Shown: positions 8,500 through 16,356 of the stretch, in pieces
How positions within the stretch are numbered: position 1 is the stretch's first letter
How the letters are laid out: the number at the start of each line of letters is the position of its first letter
NCBI GenBank assembly: GCA_003134505.1
Contig: PLBK01000037.1
Span: 29,047 to 89,531, forward strand
From: Actinomycetota bacterium
Lineage (GTDB): Bacteria; Actinomycetota; Thermoleophilia; Gaiellales; Gaiellaceae
DNA: 60,485 nt
Direction of reading: 5' to 3'
Position numbers and translations under genes: made by a program
The notes under the pieces: generated by a model
The model's database searches: none
What the model saw: the letters and a program-made list of their open reading frames with translations, nothing else
What the model was told of the DNA's origin: nothing

Positions 8500-10008
8500 C
8501 TAGTAGGCGCCGCGCTGGGCGAGGACGGCCGGGATGGTCTTGGCCAGGATCGAGATGTCGAGCCAGATCGACCAGTTGTCCAGGTAGTAGAAGTCGTAGC
8601 GGACGAGGTCGTCGAAGGACAGGTTCGACCGGCCGGAGATCTGCCACAGCCCCGTCACGCCCGGCAGCACGAGGTACCGCTTGCGGTGCCACTCCTCGAG
8701 CAGCGTGTAGTCGCGCACCGGCAGGGGCCTCGGGCCGACGAGGCTCATCTCCCCGCGCAGGACGTTGACCGTGTTCGGGATCTCGTCGAGCGAGTAGCGG
8801 CGGAGGAACCGCCCCACCGTCGTCACGCGCGGGTCGTCGCGGATCTTGAACAGGGCGCCGCCGGCCTCGTTCTGCGACTCGAGCTCCGCCTGGCGCTCGG
8901 GCGCGTCGACGAACATCGTGCGGAACTTGAGCATCCCGAACTCCTGCTCGCCGAGCCCGATCCGGCGGTCCGCGTAGAAGACCGGCCCGCGCGAGCCGAG
9001 CTTGATCGCCGCGGCGAGCGCAAGCCAGAGCGGCAGCCCGAGGACGATCACGGCGGACGACACCGCCATGTCGAAGGAGCGCTTGATCAGCCAGTCCGCG
9101 CCGACGAGCACCGGCGGCCGCAGCTCGAAGAGCGGCGCACCCTGGCCGGGCACGAACTCGGCCCGCTGGACGAGCAGGTCGGTCGTCTTCGGCGCGATCC
9201 GGATCTTGACGCCGGAGCGGTGCGCCAGCTCGACCATCTCGAGCAGCTGCCGATCGGTGAAGTCCGAGTCGGTGACGATCAGCTCGTCGGTCTCGTGCTC
9301 CAACAGGATCGCGCGGAGATTCTCCACCTGTCCGAGCACCGGCAGGTCGATCTCGCCGGGCGAGGCCGCGACGGCACCGACGAACTCGTAGTCGATGCCG
9401 CTCCGTCCCAGGCCCAGGGCCCGGTGCAGATGAACGAGGTGCTCGCCCTCGCCGGCCAGGATGGCGCGGCGGCGGACACCGAGCGCGTGCAGCACCTCGC
9501 GCGTCACGACGTCGTAGCTGGCCCGGAATAGGCCGAGCAGGATCGCGCTGATCACGAGCGTCGTCGGGATCAGCCCGAAGGTCGAGAACTTGTGCCCCGT
9601 GCCGAGACCGAACGCGAGCACGATCAGCGACACGATCACGAGCGAGGAGACGATCCGCCCGAAGCCGGGACGCTGCTCGCGCCGGGCGTAGAGCCCGGCC
9701 TGCCAGAAGACGAGCGCGGTGACGAGCAGCAGAAACGGGAGCCAGTCCGTCTCCTGGTCCCAGAGCAGCCCCCAGAAGATCGGCGTCGTGCCGTAGTAGA
9801 GCTCCCGCAGCACGAGCGCGCCGTAGAGGGCGAGGCCGACGCCGGTCAGGTCGAGCCCGATCAGCGCGACGAGACTGGCGGCGCGGATGACGAGCTGCCT
9901 GAGCGGCGAGCGCGCGAGGAGGAACGGCCTGCCCTTGCGGATGTCGCCGAGGGAAGCCGGCGGCTCGCGTTCCGGCGCGCCCTCCGTGGGAAGAGGCCTT
10001 GTAGCCAC
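8500..10008 (-). CDS. Polyprenyl glycosylphosphotransferase (WbaP/WcaJ type)
   Basis: A 502-residue initiating enzyme for exopolysaccharide. N-terminal hydrophobic helices (about residues 35-130) lead into a Rossmann-like CoA-binding-type domain (RRAILAGEGEHLVHLHRALG). The catalytic bacterial sugar transferase domain contains KRSFDMAVSSAVIVLGLPLWL, YADRRIGLGEQEFGMLKFRTM, RRYSLDEIPNTVNVLRGEMSL and VGPRPLPV, and ends LPGVTGLWQISGRS. It moves a sugar-1-phosphate from a UDP-sugar to undecaprenyl phosphate at the inner membrane face. GTG 10008 is chosen as start because it follows the stop of the upstream deacetylase-like gene closely and residues further upstream overlap that gene. A hairpin terminator follows. 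Confidence 0.9.
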   Translation of the reverse strand: MATRPLPTEGAPEREPPASLGDIRKGRPFLLARSPLRQLVIRAASLVALIGLDLTGVGLALYGALVLRELYYGTTPIFWGLLWDQETDWLPFLLLVTALVFWQAGLYARREQRPGFGRIVSSLVIVSLIVLAFGLGTGHKFSTFGLIPTTLVISAILLGLFRASYDVVTREVLHALGVRRRAILAGEGEHLVHLHRALGLGRSGIDYEFVGAVAASPGEIDLPVLGQVENLRAILLEHETDELIVTDSDFTDRQLLEMVELAHRSGVKIRIAPKTTDLLVQRAEFVPGQGAPLFELRPPVLVGADWLIKRSFDMAVSSAVIVLGLPLWLALAAAIKLGSRGPVFYADRRIGLGEQEFGMLKFRTMFVDAPERQAELESQNEAGGALFKIRDDPRVTTVGRFLRRYSLDEIPNTVNVLRGEMSLVGPRPLPVRDYTLLEEWHRKRYLVLPGVTGLWQISGRSNLSFDDLVRYDFYYLDNWSIWLDISILAKTIPAVLAQRGAY

Positions 10009-10021
10009 CGAAACGTTGATG

Positions 10022-10801
10022 TTACTGCCCGGGCTTCGCACTCCTGCCTCTGAACGCCGTGTCGAAAGGGACCTCCGGGGCGACATCGGCGGCGAGGCGG
10101 GCGAGCTCGTCGAGGTCGATCGGCTGCCGCCTCCGGCCGAGCAGCCGCAACGTCGCGTCGAGAGCGAGCCGCCGTCGCGCCGAGAGCAGGTCCGTGTCGT
10201 GGAAGTAGACGTGGATCACAGCGGCGTCGAGCGACGGGCGGACGACGGCCCGCGCCGCCCGCCCGAGCGAGTGCGTCGAGGGCAGCTCGAGCAGGCGGGC
10301 GCCGCTTGCGAGCGCGAGCCTCACGGGCTCGGCGGCGGCGAGCCGCGGCGCGTCGTCTGAGAGGTAGCCGGGCCGGAAGGCGGTGGCGCTGCAGTCGGCA
10401 TACCCGAGGTCGGCGACCGTCTCTGCGAGCGCGGCGTCCATGTACCAGCCGCCGGCGCAGAACAGCGTCGGCGCCAGTCCCTTCGCGCGCAGCCACTCCG
10501 CCTCCCTGCGCGCCCGCCCGGCGTTCTCGGGCCCCGGCGCAGCGGGCCGAGCATGGTCCGGTGAGACGAAGTGCGTGTGCTGGCCGAGGGGGCCCTGCGC
10601 CGCGGCCCGGCGGGCACGCTCGAGCCAGCGCTCCTCGTCCTCGCCGGCAGCCACTTCGGGCGGCCGCATGAGCGCGGCGATGCGGAAGCCGCCCGGCCGG
10701 CGGGCCTGCAGGGAGGCGAAGCGCGACCAGCACGCGTCGTCGAGCGGACGTTCGACGTGGCACGAGACGACCGCGTACCGTTTGTCCGGAATGTGCGGCA
10801 T
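10022..10801 (-). CDS. Polysaccharide-deacetylase-like TIM-barrel protein
   Basis: A 259-residue cytoplasmic-looking protein (no signal peptide). KRYAVVSCHVERPLDDACW near the start resembles the first strand of NodB-type deacetylases. QHTHFVSPDH resembles the metal-site His region, and LFCAGGWYMDAALAETVADLGYADCSATAFRPG resembles the later strands. AAVIHVYFHDTDLL near the end matches the final His strand. The canonical TFDDG aspartate motif is replaced by SCHVE, so activity is uncertain. Its ATG (10801) and the ATG of the divergent asparagine synthetase (10791) overlap by 11 bases. It is followed by the glycosylphosphotransferase on the same strand. A role in removing acetyl groups from a lipid-linked sugar is a guess from context. 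Confidence 0.6.
   Translation of the reverse strand: MPHIPDKRYAVVSCHVERPLDDACWSRFASLQARRPGGFRIAALMRPPEVAAGEDEERWLERARRAAAQGPLGQHTHFVSPDHARPAAPGPENAGRARREAEWLRAKGLAPTLFCAGGWYMDAALAETVADLGYADCSATAFRPGYLSDDAPRLAAAEPVRLALASGARLLELPSTHSLGRAARAVVRPSLDAAVIHVYFHDTDLLSARRRLALDATLRLLGRRRQPIDLDELARLAADVAPEVPFDTAFRGRSAKPGQ
10776..10781 (+). promoter_or_regulatory. Putative -10 box (TACCGT) of the asparagine synthetase gene
   Basis: A TANNNT hexamer ends 9 nt before the ATG at 10791, suggesting a very short or absent leader. It lies inside the coding sequence of the divergent deacetylase-like gene. Confidence 0.35.
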
Positions 10802-12662
10802 CTGTGGACTTCTAGCACCGTCAGGAACCGCCGACCCCTCGCTCGTCTCCCGGATGAACGCCGCCCTCGTCCATCGCGGCCCGGACGAGGGCTCGGTCGA
10901 CGCGTTCGGCCGCTGCGTGCTCGGCCACCGGCGGCTGCAGGTGATCGACCTCGAGACCGGGAGCCAGCCGGTCGCGAACGAGGCCGGCGACGTCGTCGCC
11001 GTCTTCAACGGCGAGCTCTACAACTTCCGCGAGCTGCGGGCCGGGCTCTCCTCGCACGAGGTGCGCGGCACCGGGGACACGCCCGTCATCCCGCACCTGT
11101 ACGAGGAGCACGGCGTGCGGTTCGTGGAGCGGCTCTCGGGCATGTTCGCGCTCGCGCTGTGGGACGCGGGGCGAGAGCGGCTCGTCCTCGCGCGCGACCG
11201 GGTCGGCAAGAAGCCGCTCGTCTACGCACGGCTCGCCGACGGGTCGCTCGCGTTCGCGTCCGAGGTGAAGGCGCTGCTGCAGCTTCCCGGGCTGCGGCGT
11301 GAGGCCGACCCGGCCCAGCTCGACGCCTACCTGGCTCTGCAGTACGTCCCCGGCGGCACCGGCCTCGCGGGCATCGAGAAGCTGCCGCCGGGTCACGTGC
11401 TGGTCGCCGAGGGCGGGAACGTGGCCGTCGAGCCGTACGCGGAACTCGGGGAGCTCGGGGAGCTCGAGCCGCGGAGCGACGAGGAGTGGCTCGAGCTCGT
11501 GCGGGCGGAGGTGGCCGCCGCGGTCGAGCGCAGGCTCGTCGCCGACGTCCCGCTCGGCGCGCTGCTCTCCGGCGGAATCGACTCGAGCGTCGTCGTGGCG
11601 CTGATGGCGCGCGCGTCGAGCCGGCCGGTGCGGACGTTCACGGTCGGCTTCGGCGAGCCGCGCTACGACGAGCGCGCTTATGCCCGCGCGGTCGCCGATC
11701 GCTTCCGGACGGATCACACGGAGGTCGTCCTCGAGCCCGACGTCGCGGCGACGCTGCCGCGCCTCGCCGAGGCCTACGACGAGCCGCACGGCGACGATGC
11801 CGCGCTGCCGCTCTACCTGATCTGCGAGGCCGCGCGTCGCGAGGTCACGGTCGCGCTGACCGGGGACGGCGGCGACGAGTCCTTCGCGGGCTACGAGCGC
11901 TACCTCGCGCACCGGCTCGCCGGGCGCCTTCCCAGGCCCGGCGCCGGCGCGGCCGCGAAGGTGCTCCGCAGCCTCTCGCGCGAGCCGCGCTCCACGGCGA
12001 CCCGGGCAGCCCGCTTCCTCGAGACCGTCGCTGCGCCCGCGGCCGAGCGGTACGGCCGGCTGATGGAGGTCTTCCCCGCCGCGCTCCGCGCCGAGCTCTG
12101 GGAGCCGGAGTTCGTCCCGCAGCCACGATCGGCCGCAGAGCTCCTCGGCGCGCCCGACCGCCCGGGGATCGCCGGCCTGCAGCGCCTCGACGTCCGCACC
12201 TATCTCCCGGGCGACCTGCTGCTCAAGGCCGACATCGCCTCGATGGCGCACTCGCTCGAGCTCCGCTCGCCGCTCCTCGACCGGCAGGTGCTCGAACTCG
12301 GGATCTCGCTCCCCGACCGGCTCAAGCTCTCCGGGCGGCGCGGGAAAGCGGCGCTCCGCCGGGCGTTCGCCGCCGACCTGCCACCCGAGGTCGCCGGCCG
12401 CGGCAAGAAGGGCTTCGGCGTGCCGCTCTCGGCCTGGTTCCGGGGCGAGCTGCGCGAGCCGGCGGCCGACCTGCTGCTCGACGTGCGCGCCCGCCAGCGC
12501 GGCCAGATCCGTCCCGCCGCCGTGAAGCGGCTGCTCGACGAGCACGTCTCCGGGCGGGCCGACCACGGCCACCGGCTCTGGTGCCTGGTGATGCTCGAGC
12601 TCTGGCAGCGCACGTGGGTCGAGGCCGCCCGGCCGGCCGAAGCGGCGGCCGCGGCCTCGTGA
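10791..12662 (+). CDS. asnB: Asparagine synthase (glutamine-hydrolysing)
   Basis: A 623-residue class II enzyme. The start is fixed by MCGICGLL, since Cys2 becomes the N-terminal nucleophile of the glutaminase domain; HRGPDEG, FNGELYNFRELR and SGMFALALWD follow. The synthetase domain carries the pyrophosphate loop LLSGGIDSSVV, then FTVGFGEPRYDE and LTGDGGDESFAGYERY. AsnB-like proteins in polysaccharide loci often amidate a sugar acid rather than make free asparagine, so a role in amidating a uronic acid is possible here. It heads a run of coupled genes: the TGA overlaps the GTG of the next gene. Confidence 0.9.
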   Translation: MCGICGLLAPSGTADPSLVSRMNAALVHRGPDEGSVDAFGRCVLGHRRLQVIDLETGSQPVANEAGDVVAVFNGELYNFRELRAGLSSHEVRGTGDTPVIPHLYEEHGVRFVERLSGMFALALWDAGRERLVLARDRVGKKPLVYARLADGSLAFASEVKALLQLPGLRREADPAQLDAYLALQYVPGGTGLAGIEKLPPGHVLVAEGGNVAVEPYAELGELGELEPRSDEEWLELVRAEVAAAVERRLVADVPLGALLSGGIDSSVVVALMARASSRPVRTFTVGFGEPRYDERAYARAVADRFRTDHTEVVLEPDVAATLPRLAEAYDEPHGDDAALPLYLICEAARREVTVALTGDGGDESFAGYERYLAHRLAGRLPRPGAGAAAKVLRSLSREPRSTATRAARFLETVAAPAAERYGRLMEVFPAALRAELWEPEFVPQPRSAAELLGAPDRPGIAGLQRLDVRTYLPGDLLLKADIASMAHSLELRSPLLDRQVLELGISLPDRLKLSGRRGKAALRRAFAADLPPEVAGRGKKGFGVPLSAWFRGELREPAADLLLDVRARQRGQIRPAAVKRLLDEHVSGRADHGHRLWCLVMLELWQRTWVEAARPAEAAAAAS

Positions 12663-13930
12663 CGCGCAGACAGTCGTACGCGGTCGTGCTGGCGGCCTCG
12701 ATCCTGCCGCGCCTCGGGGTGCTGCTGCACGAGCGCGGGGCGATCCTGTCCGCGTTCACCGAGAAGTCGGACAACTTCGCCGTGACGTTCGTCCACTCGG
12801 GGACGTTCGGCTTCATCCCCGGCCAGCCGTCGGCCTGGACGCAGCCCGCCTACTCGTTCTTCCTGATCCCGATCTACTGGATCTTCGGCCGCAATTGGCC
12901 GGCGGTGGGGCTGATCCAGATTGGCGCGGCGGCGGTGACGGCGCTGATCGTCTACGAGACGGGACGGCGGTTCCTGTCCCCGCGGGCGGGGCTGATCGCC
13001 GCGGTCGTCGCCACGCTCAACCCGTACCTCATCTGGCACGACGTCCACGTGAACCGGGAGATCGTCGACCAGCTGCTCGCCGTGGCGATCGTCTACCTGA
13101 CGCTGGTCGCCGCCGAGAAGACGGCCGGCCACGTGCGCGCCGTCGCCGCCGGGCTCGGCGTCGTGCTCGGGCTCGCGATCCTCGCGGACACGCGCATGCT
13201 GATCCTGCCGGTGCTGATCGCGGGATTCGTCCTCTGGCACCGGCGGGTGGTGCTCGTCCCCGTCCTCTGCATCGGAGCGTGCGTGCTCGCGCTGCTCCCC
13301 TGGGCGGTGCGAAACGACGTCTCGGTCGGCTGCTTCACGCTCTCGACCGACACGAAGGCGCTCTGGAAGGCGAACAACGCCGACACCTACGCGACGCTTG
13401 CGAGCGGCAAGTGGATCGACGACGTGCCGAACCTCCCCGGAGCCCCGCCCACGCCCGAGATGACCGGGGCCATCTACGCGGTGCACCACCAGCTGATTCA
13501 CGTCGACGAGTGCGCCCAGATGAGCTTCTACCAGCACAAGGCGCTCTCGTTCATCGTCGACCATCCCGCCGAGAAGGCGAAGCTGGCCGGACAGGCCGTG
13601 CGCATGCTCTGGGACCCGCGCGTGCAGAAGACCGAGGGTCGGCCCGGAAAGGGCGGCTTCGTCGACCGCGTCCGGACCTGGGTGCAGCCGGTGTACGAGA
13701 TCCCGCTGTACCTGCTGGCGCTGTTCGGGCTGTTCCTCGTCCCACGGCGGATCGCGGCGCTGGTCGTGCTGCTGCTCGGCTACCAGACCGTTGTCGCCAT
13801 GGGCTTCGCCGGCGACACGCGCTACCGCGTGCCGTGGGACTTCACGCTCTCGCTCGCGGCGAGCGTCGCCGTCCTGCACCTCGTGTCGCGGCTCGCGGCG
13901 CGGCGGCGAGCTACGCCGCCGGCGCAGTGA
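12659..13930 (+). CDS. Multispanning membrane glycosyltransferase (GT39-like)
   Basis: A 423-residue protein with about nine hydrophobic helices. The N-terminal region after the first helix contains TEKSDNFAVTFVHSGTFG in the position of the GT-C catalytic loop, although it lacks a DD pair. NPYLIWHDVHVNREIVDQLL and LADTRMLILPVLI are typical of this superfamily. A soluble loop (about residues 222-310, NADTYATLASGKWIDDVP onward) lies between helices, and a final helix group ends the protein. Starts with GTG coupled to asnB (GTGA) and ends coupled to the next GT4 (GTGA). Likely acts on lipid-linked sugars at the outer face. Confidence 0.65.
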   Translation: MTRRQSYAVVLAASILPRLGVLLHERGAILSAFTEKSDNFAVTFVHSGTFGFIPGQPSAWTQPAYSFFLIPIYWIFGRNWPAVGLIQIGAAAVTALIVYETGRRFLSPRAGLIAAVVATLNPYLIWHDVHVNREIVDQLLAVAIVYLTLVAAEKTAGHVRAVAAGLGVVLGLAILADTRMLILPVLIAGFVLWHRRVVLVPVLCIGACVLALLPWAVRNDVSVGCFTLSTDTKALWKANNADTYATLASGKWIDDVPNLPGAPPTPEMTGAIYAVHHQLIHVDECAQMSFYQHKALSFIVDHPAEKAKLAGQAVRMLWDPRVQKTEGRPGKGGFVDRVRTWVQPVYEIPLYLLALFGLFLVPRRIAALVVLLLGYQTVVAMGFAGDTRYRVPWDFTLSLAASVAVLHLVSRLAARRRATPPAQ

Positions 13931-14994
13931 GAGTCGTCCACGTTCACCGGATCCGGGGGATCGGCGGCTCCGAGCGGCATCTGCTGACGCTGCTTCCCGC
14001 GCTGCGCGAGCGCGGCGTGGACGTGTCCTTCGTCGGGCTCGACGACCCGGCCGGCGTGCCGGAGCCGTTCTACGCCGAGCTCTCGGTGCCGTTCGAGCGG
14101 CTGAGCGCTCCGCGCGATCTCGATCCTGCGCTCGCCGTGCGGCTGGCACGGACGCTCCGGTCTCTCCGACCGGACGTGGTGCACACGCACCTCGTGCACG
14201 CGGACGTCTACGGCGCCGTGGCGCCCGGCGCGCGGCTCGTCTCGACCAAGCACAACCCCGATCCGTTCCGCGCCGGGCCGTTCCGGTTCGTCGAACGGGC
14301 CCTGGCGCGGAGGGCAGCGCGCGTGATCGCGATCAGCGAGGCCGTGCGGCGCTTCTCGGTCGAGCAGGTCGGCCTGCCGGCGGAAAAGGTCGAGGTCGTC
14401 CACTACGGCCTGGACGAACTGCCCCGCGCGTGGGCCGCCAACCCACCGCTCGCGCTCGGAGAGCCTCTGCTCCTCGCCGTGTGCCGGCTCGCACCCCAGA
14501 AGGGGCTCGAGACCGCCGTTCGCGCTCTACCGGCGATCCCCGGCGCGACGCTGCTCGTCCTCGGCGAGGGGCCCGAGCGAGCTCCGCTGACGGCGCTGGC
14601 CGCCGAGCTCGGCGTCTCTGACCGACTGGTCCTGCCGGGCCGGGTCGGCGACGTCGCCGCGCTCTACCGCCGCGCGGACGTGCTCGTCCATCCGGCGCGC
14701 TGGGAGGGGTTCGGCCTGGCGATGCTCGAGGCGATGCTGGCCGGGAAGCCCGTCGTGGCCGCTCGCGCCGGCTCGGCCCCCGAGCTCGTCCACGACGGGA
14801 CGACCGGGCTGCTCGTCCCGGTGGACGATCCCGGCGCTCTGGCCGCGGCGGTCACCTCGCTGCTCGACGACCACGGGCGGGCCGAAGCGTTGGGCCGCGG
14901 CGGGCTCGAACGCGCCCGCGCGGAGTTCTCGGTCGCGAAGATGGCCGAGCACACGGCCCGGGTCTACGTAGAATCGCTGCATGGCAATCAGTGA
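13927..14994 (+). CDS. GT4 family glycosyltransferase
   Basis: A 355-residue GT-B enzyme. The acceptor domain starts VRVVHVHRIRGIGGSERHLL with the glycine-rich loop, and VVHTHLVHADVYG is typical of GT4. The donor domain has LLLAVCRLAPQKGLETAVRAL, LVLGEGPERAPL, and the nucleotide-sugar motif HPARWEGFGLAMLEAMLAGKPVVA, an E-x7-E arrangement. It is a close paralogue of the convergent enzyme at 15229-16356 (same GSE.HLL.LLP.LRERG segment and HTHLVHAD motif). Start GTG is coupled to the previous gene; the end overlaps a small gene. It would add a sugar to the growing lipid-linked oligosaccharide in the cytoplasm. Confidence 0.9.
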   Translation: MRVVHVHRIRGIGGSERHLLTLLPALRERGVDVSFVGLDDPAGVPEPFYAELSVPFERLSAPRDLDPALAVRLARTLRSLRPDVVHTHLVHADVYGAVAPGARLVSTKHNPDPFRAGPFRFVERALARRAARVIAISEAVRRFSVEQVGLPAEKVEVVHYGLDELPRAWAANPPLALGEPLLLAVCRLAPQKGLETAVRALPAIPGATLLVLGEGPERAPLTALAAELGVSDRLVLPGRVGDVAALYRRADVLVHPARWEGFGLAMLEAMLAGKPVVAARAGSAPELVHDGTTGLLVPVDDPGALAAAVTSLLDDHGRAEALGRGGLERARAEFSVAKMAEHTARVYVESLHGNQ

Positions 14995-15175
14995 CTGGTT
15001 CAAGAAGCTGTTCCGCAGCGACGGCGAGCAGGCCTACGACCAGGCCGAGGAGGAGCAGGACTTCGAGCCCCGCGTCGACATCGACGGGATCAGGGCCGAC
15101 GAGGAGTCTGGACGCATCGCCGGAGAGACCGGCCCGTCCGAGGCCGAGCGCCTGAGCGACCCCGACGCGCCGTAA
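14981..15175 (+). CDS. Small acidic protein with amphipathic N-terminal helix
   Basis: A 64-residue protein that begins MAISDWFKKLFRSDGEQ, an amphipathic helix of the kind that sits on membranes, and continues with a very acidic, probably disordered tail (DQAEEEQDFEPRVDIDG). It overlaps the end of the GT4 gene by 14 bases and has the codon bias of its neighbours, so it is likely real. No family recognised. It could be a small membrane-associated factor of the assembly complex, but that is speculation. Confidence 0.5.
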   Translation: MAISDWFKKLFRSDGEQAYDQAEEEQDFEPRVDIDGIRADEESGRIAGETGPSEAERLSDPDAP

Positions 15176-15196
15176 GCGCAGGGCCGAGCGGTTGTG

Positions 15197-15218
15197 GTGC
15201 CAGGCACGTGCCTGGCAC
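15197..15218. terminator. Perfect 22-bp palindrome between convergent genes
   Basis: Two 11-base arms (GTGCCAGGCAC and its complement) meet with no loop and CACGTG at the centre. It lies in the 53-bp gap between genes ending at 15175 and 15229, so a bidirectional terminator is the simplest role. The absence of a loop means an RNA hairpin would lose central pairs; a protein-binding site or a dispersed palindromic repeat is also possible. Confidence 0.5.
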
Positions 15219-15228
15219 TGACAGAGAG

Positions 15229-16356
15229 TCAGCGGCGGTCGAGCGCCGCCTCGTAGAGCTGCTCGGTCCGCTCGACGCAGCGGGACTCGAGGAACTCGGA
15301 GATCGCGCGTCGACGCCCCGCGCGGCCCATCTCGGCGGCGCGGCCGAGGTCGCCCGCCAGCTCGACGATTGCGCCGGCGAGCGGCTCGGCGACACCGGGC
15401 TCGACGAGCAGACCGGTCTCGCCGTGCTCGACCAGCTCCCCGAGCCCGCCGATCGCCGCCGCGATCACGGGCCGCGAGCGCTCCATCGCCTCGAGCGCCA
15501 CCATCCCGAAGCCCTCGCCCATCGACGGCACGACGATGATCGCCGAGTCTTCGATCGCGCCCTGGATCGGCGAGACATGGCCGAGGAAGCGCACCGCGTC
15601 GGCGACGCCGAGCTCCCGCGCGAGCGCGCGCAGCGCCGGCTCGAGCGGGCCACGCCCCGCCACGTCGAGTTGCAGGCCGGGCACCTGCTTCCGCGCCTCG
15701 GCAAAGGCGCGCAGGAGCACGATGTGGCCCTTGATCGGGATCAGTCGCCCGACGCAGAGCAAGCGCGGCTCCGAGCCCGCGTACGGCTCGGAGCCGTCGC
15801 GCGGCGCGATGCCGTAGTGGACGATCTCGAAGCTCCCCTCCTCGAACCCCTCCGTCTGGGCGAGGTAGTGCGCGAGGCCTTGCGAGATCGCGATGTGCAC
15901 GTGCGCGAGACTGGCAACAGCCCGGTCGGCGAGCGCGAAGGCGCGGCCCTCGCGGAACTCGTTGAAACCGTGCTTCGTCGACATCCGGATCGGCACGCGC
16001 GCCATCGTCCCGGCGATCTGCCCGTACGCGTCGGCGTGGACGAGGTGCGTGTGGAGGATCTGCGGTCGCGCGTCCGCGAGGTAGCGCACGAGCCCGAGGA
16101 AGGCGGGCGGATCGACGTCACGGGAGATCGCCACCGCATCGAGGGGCACGTCGCGAGCGGTGAGCGCGCGGGCGAACTCCCACGCGCCGGGCTCGTTCTC
16201 GTGGAGCATCAGCAGCCGCACGTCCCAGCCGCGCTCCCGCAGCCTGGGCAGGAGCGAGAGCAGGTGCGCCTCCGACCCGGAGATGCCGGCCACCTTCTGC
16301 ACGTGCAGGATCCGGACACCCCTGTCCTTCCTTGCAACACTCTGTTGCAAGGTCAT
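15229..16356 (-). CDS. GT4 family glycosyltransferase with repeat-derived N-terminus
   Basis: A 375-residue GT-B enzyme. The true domain starts at VRILHVQKVAGISGSEAHLL. HTHLVHADAYGQI, LLCVGRLIPIKGHIVLLRAF and PSMGEGFGMVALEAMERSRPV (donor-site E-x7-E) identify GT4. The first 13 residues, MTLQQSVARKDRG, are encoded by the 23-bp palindrome found three times in the window; no alternative start lies between it and the domain. The ATG overlaps the upstream gene's stop (ATGA). It is a paralogue of the convergent enzyme at 13927. It probably adds a sugar to the lipid-linked repeat unit. Confidence 0.88.
   Translation of the reverse strand: MTLQQSVARKDRGVRILHVQKVAGISGSEAHLLSLLPRLRERGWDVRLLMLHENEPGAWEFARALTARDVPLDAVAISRDVDPPAFLGLVRYLADARPQILHTHLVHADAYGQIAGTMARVPIRMSTKHGFNEFREGRAFALADRAVASLAHVHIAISQGLAHYLAQTEGFEEGSFEIVHYGIAPRDGSEPYAGSEPRLLCVGRLIPIKGHIVLLRAFAEARKQVPGLQLDVAGRGPLEPALRALARELGVADAVRFLGHVSPIQGAIEDSAIIVVPSMGEGFGMVALEAMERSRPVIAAAIGGLGELVEHGETGLLVEPGVAEPLAGAIVELAGDLGRAAEMGRAGRRRAISEFLESRCVERTEQLYEAALDRR
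16330..16352. repeat. 23-bp palindromic repeat, copy 1 (translated)
   Basis: Arms CCTTGCAACA and TGTTGCAAGG (10 bp, perfect) flank a 3-base spacer CTC on the plus strand. On the minus strand it directly follows an ATGA gene overlap and is translated as LQQSVAR at the start of the GT4 gene. The flank AGGACAGGG beyond the palindrome is shared with copy 3. Confidence 0.85.
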
